56,160 bases of DNA from RGIG2707 sp045600065 (GTDB lineage Bacteria; Bacillota; Clostridia; Peptostreptococcales; Anaerovoracaceae), in the NCBI GenBank assembly GCA_045600065.1, contig JAZRXE010000043.1, forward strand, positions 1-56,160. The letters run 5' to 3'. This document shows positions 48,983 to 56,160 of the stretch, one piece after another. Below the pieces are notes generated by a model. The model saw only the letters and a list, made by a program, of their open reading frames with translations, had not been told where the DNA came from and did no database searches. Position 1 is the first letter of the stretch, and each line of letters starts with the position of its first letter. The position numbers and the translations under genes were made by a program.

Positions 48983-50235
48983 TGGATATATTACAATCAG
49001 TTAAAATGGCCTGGCGTTCCATAAAGGGCAAAAAAGGCCGCTCGGTGCTGACCGTGCTGAGCATTTTCATAGGCATAGCTGCCGTAATGACCATTGTGTC
49101 CGTAATGGAGGGAATGAAGGAATACACCCGCCAGCAGTACGCGGCCATGGGCAGCAACAAGATAAGCGTCAATATCTACAACTGGAGCTGGGATCCTGAG
49201 GGCTATTCCACCTCAAAGGACTATTTCCCCGAGCTTTACGATTACTGCAATTCCATAAGCGAGTATGTGTCAGGCATCACGCCCAACGGCTATGCAAACG
49301 CCACCGCGGTCTATGGCACCAAATCCTCGGCCAATATGCAGTACGAATATGACGAGCAGTGGAACCTGATCAGTGCCCCGCCTGACATGCGCTACGGCTC
49401 GGACCAGTATGCAGCCTGCAACAGTCTGACACTTGCCAAGGGCAGGGATCTGACTCACCTTGACTGCGAAAACTACAATCAGGTGGTGGTGCTGGGCTCC
49501 ATGGCTGCAAAGAGCTTTTTCGACAACGCGGACCCTGTGGGCAAGGTGATGCAGCTCAACGGCAACAACTTTACCGTTGTGGGGGTCTACGCGTCCAGAG
49601 CCAGCGGAAGCAGCAACATGTCCTACCTGGACAATTTTATTCTGATACCCTATACCGCAAGGCGCATACTGGGCGGCGAGGTCATAACATCCTTTGATGT
49701 AAAGGCCCGCAGCTCCGAGACCCTCAGCAAGGCCATCACCCTTATAGGCGGCTATGTCAGCGGCCTTGTGGGCGGCAACAACTACGGGGGCTATGATGTC
49801 TATTCCGAGAGCACCTGGCAGGAGTCCGAGACTCAGTATCTGAATACCATCAGCCTTGTTCTGGGCGGCATAGCAGCCATCAGTCTTCTGGTAGGCGGCA
49901 TAGGCATTATGAATATAATGCTGGTCACCGTTACCGAAAGGACCAGAGAGATAGGCATCAGAAGAGCCATAGGCGCTCAGCGCAGCAGCATAGTGCTGCA
50001 GTTCCTCATCGAGGCCGGCATGCTTTGCGGCATGGGCGGCATAGTGGGGATCATATTCGGCACCATAGGCAGTTATGTCCTGGGCAAGATCATGTATCAG
50101 ATGGTCATTTATCCGCAGCTTTGGGTAACTCTGGGAGCCCTTGGGCTTTCTGTGTTCCTGGGTCTGCTGTTCGGTGGTTACCCGGCCGTAAAGGCCAGCA
50201 GGCTGCAGCCTGTTGACGCCTTGAAGGCAGAGTAG
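48982..50235 (+). CDS. MacB-type permease (FtsX-like)
   Basis: A 417-aa protein with one N-terminal membrane helix (GRSVLTVLSIFIGIAAVMT), a large extracellular domain of about 230 residues, and three C-terminal helices including VGGIGIMNIMLVTVTERTRE, the FtsX/MacB signature. It ends in the conserved YPAVKASRLQPVDALKAE. It completes a tripartite YknXYZ-like exporter. The SLH gene follows ten bases later. Confidence 0.94.
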   Translation: MDILQSVKMAWRSIKGKKGRSVLTVLSIFIGIAAVMTIVSVMEGMKEYTRQQYAAMGSNKISVNIYNWSWDPEGYSTSKDYFPELYDYCNSISEYVSGITPNGYANATAVYGTKSSANMQYEYDEQWNLISAPPDMRYGSDQYAACNSLTLAKGRDLTHLDCENYNQVVVLGSMAAKSFFDNADPVGKVMQLNGNNFTVVGVYASRASGSSNMSYLDNFILIPYTARRILGGEVITSFDVKARSSETLSKAITLIGGYVSGLVGGNNYGGYDVYSESTWQESETQYLNTISLVLGGIAAISLLVGGIGIMNIMLVTVTERTREIGIRRAIGAQRSSIVLQFLIEAGMLCGMGGIVGIIFGTIGSYVLGKIMYQMVIYPQLWVTLGALGLSVFLGLLFGGYPAVKASRLQPVDALKAE

Positions 50236-50245
50236 GAGGTTAGAG

Positions 50246-52027
50246 ATGAAAAGAATCATAAGCATAATGCTTGCTGCCGCAATGGCGCTGGGGCTGATGC
50301 TGCCCTGTGCCTACGGGGCATCCGGATTCCCGGATATAGAAGACAGCACGGTGGCCAGAGACGCCGCAGTGCTCAAGCTCATGGGAGTGGTTGAGGGCTA
50401 CGAGGACGGAAGCTTCAGGCCCGACAACACCCTCACCAGAGCCCAGTTCTGCAAGATGACCGTTGCTCTGCAGAACAAGACGGACGAGATCAGCAAATAT
50501 TCCACGGTAACGGTCTTCCCGGATGTCAAGCCCAGTGCCTGGTATTCGGATTATGTGAACTACGCGGCCAAGGGAGCCAAGATCATAGCCGGCTACGATG
50601 ACGGTCTGTTCAGACCCGGAGCGGCAATAACCTCCGGTCAGGCTGTCACAATTCTGCTCAGAGTTCTGGGCTACTCAGACGAAAAGCTGGGCGGCGTGTG
50701 GCCCGACAGCTACATGAACCAGGCAAAGACCTGCGGACTGCTGGACGGCACCGGCATTCTGAGCGGCAGGGAAGAGATCACCAGAGCCCAGGCTGTAAGG
50801 CTGTTCGTAAACACCTTAAGCTGCAAGGGTGAGAACGGAGAGACCATGTATTCTCTCAGCGATTCCTGCACTCTGAACAGCATCGATCCGGGCGCAGGCA
50901 CCATCACCACATCCGAAGGCAGCTACGATCTGGCAGTGCCTTCTGCCGCAGATGACGCTCTGCTGGGCAGCCGCGGCAAGGTGATACTTGACGGCGACAA
51001 GGCTGTGGGCTTCCTACCCGACAGCGCTGCCGAGGGCATATCCGACGCCGCTGTCATCGTGGCGGCAAACGGCAGCGTATCCGGGTTCAGCGATCTGGCA
51101 GGAACAAGCAGTTACAGCATTTACCGCAGCGGAGAAAGAATAAGTCCCGATCAGCTGCGTAAATACGATGTGGCATGCTACAATTCTGCCACCAATTGCA
51201 TAGAGCTTTGCGATACCAGGGTATCTGTGTTCTACGAGGACTGTGAGCCGGGCCCTAAGTCTCCCAATACCATTACAGTGCTCGGCGGGACCGTACTGCC
51301 GGTCATGAGCAGTGCCAAGGATTCCCTGAGCAGATTCAGACCCGGAAGCCGCATGATAATCCTTCTGACAACTGACGGCAGGGTGGCCGCTGCCTTCGGC
51401 CCCGACGAGGGTGTCAAGTCAAACGCCATGGCCAGAGTATCCGAAGAGGGAAAGGTGGATCTGGTTCTGGGAGGCCGTACCCTGACTCTTGCCAACTCAG
51501 CCTCTGACGAGAGCCTGTTTGATACTCTCTGCTCTGTAAAGGGCGATACAAACGGCGGCGTCAAGCTCAGCGATCCCAAGCGCGGAACCGTTGTAACTGC
51601 GCATTACGGCATTGCAGAGGTCATACGCACCAGCGTCGATGATCCTGACAGCGACAGGCCTGTAACCAGCTTCAGTGTCCGGCTCAACTGCGAGGACGGA
51701 AGCTACCCGGGCTTTGCTCCCGTTTCCTCCGTGTACGACGGAACTCCTATGTTCATCAAGGAATACAGCTATGCCGAGCATGCTCTGGGGATCAGCAATT
51801 CCAGGACCTATGGCGACCTTAAGAAAGAGGGAACGGTGTCCGGAAGCGCATTTGTGGGCAACACCTCCGTAAACTGCGGCGGGCTGACTCTTAAGCTTTC
51901 CAAGGATGCGGCGTGGTATATTGCAGACACCGGGCAGTTCGTGACCAGAGAAAAGGCTCTGGCCTACAGCGACAGCCTGGAGCTCTATTCCGACGAGGGT
52001 CTTGTGCAGCTGGTCGTGGTCCGTTAG
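50246..52027 (+). CDS. SLH-domain surface protein co-transcribed with the efflux pump
   Basis: A 593-aa protein. A signal peptide (MKRIISIMLAAAMALGLMLP) is followed by three SLH motifs in residues 30-195 (GYEDGSFRPDNTLTRAQF; GYDDGLFRPGAAITSGQA; REEITRAQAVRLF), which should anchor it to the cell wall. The remaining 400 residues form small beta-rich repeats (DTRVSVFYEDCEPGPKSPNT; ITVLGGTVLPV) of unknown fold. TAGGAGGTTAGAG overlaps the permease stop, so it belongs to the four-gene operon. A structural partner of the pump at the cell wall is possible. Confidence 0.88.
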   Translation: MKRIISIMLAAAMALGLMLPCAYGASGFPDIEDSTVARDAAVLKLMGVVEGYEDGSFRPDNTLTRAQFCKMTVALQNKTDEISKYSTVTVFPDVKPSAWYSDYVNYAAKGAKIIAGYDDGLFRPGAAITSGQAVTILLRVLGYSDEKLGGVWPDSYMNQAKTCGLLDGTGILSGREEITRAQAVRLFVNTLSCKGENGETMYSLSDSCTLNSIDPGAGTITTSEGSYDLAVPSAADDALLGSRGKVILDGDKAVGFLPDSAAEGISDAAVIVAANGSVSGFSDLAGTSSYSIYRSGERISPDQLRKYDVACYNSATNCIELCDTRVSVFYEDCEPGPKSPNTITVLGGTVLPVMSSAKDSLSRFRPGSRMIILLTTDGRVAAAFGPDEGVKSNAMARVSEEGKVDLVLGGRTLTLANSASDESLFDTLCSVKGDTNGGVKLSDPKRGTVVTAHYGIAEVIRTSVDDPDSDRPVTSFSVRLNCEDGSYPGFAPVSSVYDGTPMFIKEYSYAEHALGISNSRTYGDLKKEGTVSGSAFVGNTSVNCGGLTLKLSKDAAWYIADTGQFVTREKALAYSDSLELYSDEGLVQLVVVR

Positions 52028-52082
52028 CAAGGCTGTTATGTGGTTCGCGTGATCGAGGCTTATTGGAAACCATATGCAGGGA

Positions 52083-52172
52083 ACACAGGGGGACGGTTCT
52101 TCTGTGTTACCAGGGCATAAGAGCATAAGGGGACGGTTCTTCTGTGTTTATGAAGAACCGTCCCTTTGCGTG
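52083..52172. repeat. Dispersed palindromic repeat, three units
   Basis: ACACAGGGGGACGGTTCTTC then TGTGTTA (52083-52109); CATAAGGGGACGGTTCTTC then TGTGTTT (52124-52149); and the inverted GAAGAACCGTCCC (52152-52164). The last two units form a hairpin-capable inverted pair. Confidence 0.8.
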
Positions 52173-52492
52173 TCCGGATCTGCCGCTGCGTCTGCATGCT
52201 TTCGGTATTCCGGCAGCTCGAATCCGGCACAGATCTTTGGCTCCCGCGCCCGGGATGGGTGTACGAACGCTTTTTTCGGGGAAGCAGCCCCTTTCAGATA
52301 GCAATCGTATACTTACATGATTCGCCGAAGGGCTTACTGTGGTATACTTACTATAAATATGTACAGACTGAAACCTGATCGGCAAAACCGGGGTTTTCTA
52401 TATGAGTGCTGCCCGCGATGTGAGCACGGATGCGTCTCGGGTGACAGCTTGAATATCGGAACCGTCCGGATGGCAGGGATAAAGGAGAAAAT
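52173..52492 (+). promoter_or_regulatory. Intergenic region with a probable promoter for the kinase-like gene
   Basis: TGTGGTATACT (52339-52348) is an extended -10; no good -35 lies 17 bp upstream. AAAGGAGAAAAT sits before the start codon at 52493. No gene is supported in this stretch. Confidence 0.5.
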
Positions 52493-55486
52493 ATGGGCCT
52501 TGGAGATACCGTCAATCTGAATAACGATACGCAGGAGAAAGAACAGCCCCAGCCCTATGTACCCCTGCATGTCAGCGTGGACATGGGCGATCAGAGCATG
52601 GGCAAAGCCGGCGCTTCGCTGAGCTCGCGCCTGCGCTTGGGCTATGTGAACGAGCACGGAGAGATCATCCGGGGCTTTTTTACCACCAACGAATACGCGG
52701 ATCCGGTAAAAGTCTTCGGCAGCCGGTTTTCCACCGCCATGGCGAACCCGCTTTACAAAGACCTTCAGTCTCTGTATGCGGCGCTGGAAAACTATGTGGC
52801 TGTCAATACGCCGGAGGATCTGGCAGACGGGCTCTTCGGCTGCTTCGATTTCCGTTATCTCAAGAAATTCAACAGCTACGAAGAGGAAAAGAGGTTCGAT
52901 GAACGCGTCAATGCCTTTTCGCTGTCGTATCCTCCCGGCCCGAAGGAAAAGGAATCCGTCGAAAAGTTTGCGCAGCTGCTCCTGAACAACGGGGCGGATG
53001 CGGAGCTGGTAAACAGCAGCAAGGATTCAGCCGCATTTCTGTCCTTCTGCCGCGATATACTTGCCGCTGCCCACAGTGCCTATAAAAACCGGAACACAGC
53101 CGTACACATGGGGCAGAGCGCAGGGGGCAACGTAAACAAAAGAAACAATGCCGCCTACGACTACACCGCGGAGCTGGGATTTTCATATCTCAACTGCAAG
53201 TCTTCTTCCATGAGCCTGACGGCGGGAGGAAGGACTCTGCACGGGTCCTTTATGGTGAACGCCCGGGGCGTTGAGATCTCGAGGATACATCCCCAGTACA
53301 AGGATATAGGACTGCGCAAGATCGTGATCGCAGGCTCCGGCCTTAAGTCCATGAACCGGATGCGTATCATGGATTATCTGACCGCCAATCTGGACCGCCA
53401 TGCGGGAAATATGTTCTATCAGCTGGACAAAAGCGGTACCGGCGATATCAGGCTGGTCGGGGTCCAGGGCATAGACAACGATGCTTCCTTCGGCTGCGCG
53501 GAATTCAGGGGCAAGGGTATCAATAACCGCATGTCCATGCTGGGTGACATCAGCATCATAGACAAGGAGATGGCAGACGAGATCCTGCAGAAGGATTATA
53601 CTCTCATAGAATCCAAACTCAGGCTTGCCGGGCTCAGCGCCGACGAGATGGAGATGAGCCGGGAGCGCTTCGATGCCCTGAAAAACAAGATCCAAAAGGG
53701 GCAGATTCGTGTGATCGACGGGGAGAACGCCTGGGACGAGCTGGCCAGACCCGAGAATCTGGCAAAGCTCAGATACAAGGACGGCAGCAAGGGAAATCTT
53801 TTTGAGCTGGTCGCCAGAAATATCGAAAGCAACAATACGCTGGTAGACGATTTCCGGGCAGGCAAGTACAAATATGTCCCCCTGGATCCTCCCGTTTCCA
53901 CGGAGAGCTCTTTAGGCCTGTCCGTAAGCTCCGACCAGCGCATGAATCTGCAGTCCCATCTGCAGGAATTGCAGAGATTCAGAGATGAGATCGCAGGCAA
54001 CTATCCCGAAAGCAAGCAGCCAGTGGAGCTTAAGGCTGTTACGGAGTCTCTTGGGATCGCGATCGGTACCCTGAGCGGCTTTATGAAGAGCTTTTCCGAC
54101 GAAAAGAAAACCGCCCTGACAGACAATGAGAGGAACCTCCTGCGAGAAACGCTGCGGACGACGGAAAACCTGTCGAAGGCCTATCTGCAGAAATTCGATC
54201 CGCCCGGCATATGGGGCTTCAACTACGAGCTCAGGCGCTTCGGCTGCAACGAAGCAAAGAATCTCAACGCATACATGGAATTTGCGGCGGAGAGCATAGA
54301 GCGGGATTCCCTGGAGGCCTTAAATGACAAGGTCAGGACGCAGGCCGCCGCGATCAAAAAGGATGCCGACCGTCTCGGCGAGATCGAAAGGTATTTTCAG
54401 GCGACAGGCGATGATCTGGCCGCCGAAAACACATCCCCTGCGCAGCGCGGGGAAGCCGACCGGCGTATTCTGCAGCAGATCGCCCCTCAAACGCTTCTTT
54501 ATCTTAAGGAGATCGCAGCGATCTCCGGTAAATATCCCGGCGATCATCCCATGCAGCGCGAATGCGGCAAGCTGCTTGACGGCAGCGATCTTGCAAGGCT
54601 GGCGGCGCAGGCAGGCGATGCTTACGGCAGAACGCATCCCGAGGGGCCGGCAGTGCAGGGCATACAGGCTCTGGGCCTCAGCGAGCCGGAGCTGCAGGCC
54701 GTGCAGATGATCCGTCAAAGGGCCGCGGAGATGCAGAACGGAGCTCAAAAGACCGCGGAGCTGCAAAATAACGCTCAAAAGACTGTGGATCTGCAGAGCA
54801 AAACGCAAATGTCTGCCGATCCTGTTCCGGGCTCAGAGACTCCGGTTTCCGTTGAAAAGCCGGAGCCCAATCGGGTGAATGCTGCCGAAAAGACCGAAAA
54901 AGCCGAAAAGACCGATGCAAGGCCCGAACCGGACAGGAAAAATCTGGTGGCAAAAACCGCGGAAGCTGTAAAGACACTAACAGAAATAAACTGCAGCTTT
55001 GAGGCTGTCGCAGGAGAGCTTTCCCGCGGCGACCTTTCCGCCGTCCAGAGAAAAGACCTGGAAGACCGGTTCATGAATACCCACAGACAGACCGTATCCA
55101 GGGGGCTCAAGGATGTAATCCGGATGTCCGGCGAATTCCCCGATGATCATCCGTTACAGAGCGAGCTGGGGAAATTCATACAGAGCAAGGCCCTTGACAC
55201 CATACTCTTTGAGGGCGTAAACGTGATAACCAAAAGGGAAGGAACCGCCCGAAACGGCGGGGTCTTCGGCGCTCTGGGGCTGAGCTCCGAGGATGTGCTG
55301 GGGATAAACCGCATCGTCGAGAAGAGCCGGGCGATCCGGGAAAGCCGCAAGGTACCTGCCGGTGCCAATCGCAAGGTAAGGGCAGGAGCCGTAAAAACCA
55401 ACAGAGGAAAAACGGCAATACCAAATGACCGGAATAGCGCCGGGCAGAAGACAAAGCAGGGACCGGGTTCAGGAAAGTTCTGCTGA
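52493..55486 (+). CDS. Large protein with PI3K/PI4K-like catalytic signature, 997 aa
   Basis: No signal peptide. Residues 20-290 form an N-terminal domain (VPLHVSVDMGDQSMGKAGAS; KRNNAAYDYTAELGF). Residues 290-335 carry YLTANLDRHAGNMFYQL and QGIDNDASFG: D301-R302-H303 with N306, then I327-D328-N329-D330. DRHxxN followed by an IDxxxxFG-like motif is the catalytic/metal-binding pattern of the PI3/4-kinase and HipA-like branches of the kinase superfamily. The rest is mostly helical. Two units (about residues 615-750 and 830-950) share YLKEIAAISGKYPGDHPMQR-like and LGLSEPELQAVQ-like segments, an internal duplication joined by a low-complexity AQKT/EKTEK linker. The ATP lysine is not identified. 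It has a close paralogue downstream. Lipid, protein or small-molecule kinase activity is inferred. Confidence 0.7.
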   Translation: MGLGDTVNLNNDTQEKEQPQPYVPLHVSVDMGDQSMGKAGASLSSRLRLGYVNEHGEIIRGFFTTNEYADPVKVFGSRFSTAMANPLYKDLQSLYAALENYVAVNTPEDLADGLFGCFDFRYLKKFNSYEEEKRFDERVNAFSLSYPPGPKEKESVEKFAQLLLNNGADAELVNSSKDSAAFLSFCRDILAAAHSAYKNRNTAVHMGQSAGGNVNKRNNAAYDYTAELGFSYLNCKSSSMSLTAGGRTLHGSFMVNARGVEISRIHPQYKDIGLRKIVIAGSGLKSMNRMRIMDYLTANLDRHAGNMFYQLDKSGTGDIRLVGVQGIDNDASFGCAEFRGKGINNRMSMLGDISIIDKEMADEILQKDYTLIESKLRLAGLSADEMEMSRERFDALKNKIQKGQIRVIDGENAWDELARPENLAKLRYKDGSKGNLFELVARNIESNNTLVDDFRAGKYKYVPLDPPVSTESSLGLSVSSDQRMNLQSHLQELQRFRDEIAGNYPESKQPVELKAVTESLGIAIGTLSGFMKSFSDEKKTALTDNERNLLRETLRTTENLSKAYLQKFDPPGIWGFNYELRRFGCNEAKNLNAYMEFAAESIERDSLEALNDKVRTQAAAIKKDADRLGEIERYFQATGDDLAAENTSPAQRGEADRRILQQIAPQTLLYLKEIAAISGKYPGDHPMQRECGKLLDGSDLARLAAQAGDAYGRTHPEGPAVQGIQALGLSEPELQAVQMIRQRAAEMQNGAQKTAELQNNAQKTVDLQSKTQMSADPVPGSETPVSVEKPEPNRVNAAEKTEKAEKTDARPEPDRKNLVAKTAEAVKTLTEINCSFEAVAGELSRGDLSAVQRKDLEDRFMNTHRQTVSRGLKDVIRMSGEFPDDHPLQSELGKFIQSKALDTILFEGVNVITKREGTARNGGVFGALGLSSEDVLGINRIVEKSRAIRESRKVPAGANRKVRAGAVKTNRGKTAIPNDRNSAGQKTKQGPGSGKFC

Positions 55487-55516
55487 TGCACAGATGAGAA
55501 AAGGAAAGGGATCAAA

Positions 55517-56160
55517 ATGCCTCCGAAAAAACCTTATTATCAAACAGAAGAATATGTACCGCTCAATGTAAGCGTGGAGCTGGTCTCTGAGATAACAAAG
55601 TCTGTGGGCGAAAACATGAGCAGCCGGCTGCCCCTGAGCTACGTAAACGAAAGCGGAAAAACAATCAAGGGCTATTTTACGGCCAACGAAAGCCTGAACG
55701 ATCTGGAGATCTTCCGCATCCGGGCGCAGCGCCTTCTGAACGATCCGGCTTATGAAAAATACCGGCCTCTGGTAAACGCCCTGGAAAAGCACATAGGGAA
55801 GGCCGGCAGCCAGGAGGCTGTAAGGGCCTGGTACAAGGCCTTCGGGATGAAGATAGACGGCGATTTCAGCAGTCTTGAACCGAAGGTCGACAGCAGGTGC
55901 CGTGGTGTGCGGGTGGCCCCTTCCACTGTCAAGGATGGAATGATTAAGCTGCTGGCGGCTAACGGGGCGGACCGGGAGCTTGCCCAGTCGGTAAAGGACG
56001 AGCCCGCCTTCAGTGATTTTCTGACCGATGTGATGAGAGCCGGCTTTGCCGCCGCAAAGAGCGTCGCCATCCGTTTGAGCTACAAACAGGGGCGCGATAC
56101 CAATATCAATAAAAGAAACAACGCCTATTACGATTACACGCAGGAGCTGGATCTGGGAGA
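55517..56160 (+). CDS. Second PI3K-like paralogue, cut by the right edge
   Basis: An ATG at 55517 after GGAAAGGG opens a frame that runs to the last base (214 codons visible). It shares the N-terminal layout of the upstream gene: YVPLNVSVELVSEITKSVGE corresponds to YVPLHVSVDMGD..., and NINKRNNAYYDYTQELDLG matches NVNKRNNAAYDYTAELGF. The catalytic region lies beyond the window. The gap of 30 bp after the first gene suggests one transcript, that is, a tandem gene array. Confidence 0.8.
   Translation, partial: MPPKKPYYQTEEYVPLNVSVELVSEITKSVGENMSSRLPLSYVNESGKTIKGYFTANESLNDLEIFRIRAQRLLNDPAYEKYRPLVNALEKHIGKAGSQEAVRAWYKAFGMKIDGDFSSLEPKVDSRCRGVRVAPSTVKDGMIKLLAANGADRELAQSVKDEPAFSDFLTDVMRAGFAAAKSVAIRLSYKQGRDTNINKRNNAYYDYTQELDLG

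Overview
The window looks like a piece of chromosome from a strictly anaerobic, gut-type Clostridia (Firmicutes). The signs are a class III ribonucleotide reductase with its radical-SAM partner, a two-protein SUF scaffold, an iron-sulfur serine dehydratase, SLH-domain surface proteins, diderm-free lipoproteins, strong AGGAGG-type ribosome binding sites and TTGACA/TATAAT promoters. I cannot name the species. Most genes are moderately GC-rich. Three AT-rich patches (about 1-3300, 26150-27900 and 32200-35700) differ in composition and carry gene remnants, direct repeats and defence-like material.

Layout. 1-3300: two restriction-modification remnants, an AlbA_2/ATPase regulator with its own palindromic operators, and an orphan small protein. 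3600-13640: two uncharacterised genes, a YtrA-type GntR/ABC operon, a P-loop kinase-like protein, a DUF1232 membrane protein, a DUF362 ferredoxin-like protein, a lipoprotein with two cystatin-like repeats and an SLH protein. 14150-18320 (minus strand): an SDR oxidoreductase, sdaAA/sdaAB, and a SufB-like/SufC pair. 18500-21930: radical-SAM activase and nrdD with a fused redoxin domain, behind an NrdR box. 22100-26140: HMA protein plus Zn/Cd P1B-ATPase, small membrane protein, MIF-like tautomerase, MazG-like hydrolase. 26220-27900: HsdR remnant and a GyrI-like gene between direct repeats. 28100-31250 (minus): metN-metI-metQ, preceded by a methionine-rich leader peptide and terminator. 32280-35800: an islet bounded by 75-bp direct repeats, holding two paralogous ATPases, each with a phased repeat array at its promoter, and a short CRISPR array whose repeats resemble type VI-D (Cas13d). 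35840-46490: an IspE fusion, GNAT, Hsp33, DUF1934, S41 peptidase, gamma-glutamyltransferase, a BCCT transporter and a GntR-RCK_C-choline kinase fusion. 46700-52030: a MacA/MacB-like efflux operon ending in an SLH protein. 52490-end: two tandem paralogues of a large protein with a PI3K-like catalytic signature.

The most interesting items are: (i) an apparent trp-style attenuator for methionine uptake, with 8 Met in 34 leader codons, a terminator and a mutually exclusive antiterminator; (ii) a BusR-like DNA-binding/RCK_C module fused to a LicA-type choline kinase and overlapping a betaine/choline-family transporter gene; (iii) the repeat-flanked islet with paired ATPases, helically phased operator arrays of opposite orientation and an orphan Cas13d-type mini-array; (iv) the tandem giant kinase-like genes at the right edge. 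A dispersed palindromic repeat with core AGAACCGTCCCC occurs in at least five intergenic places.
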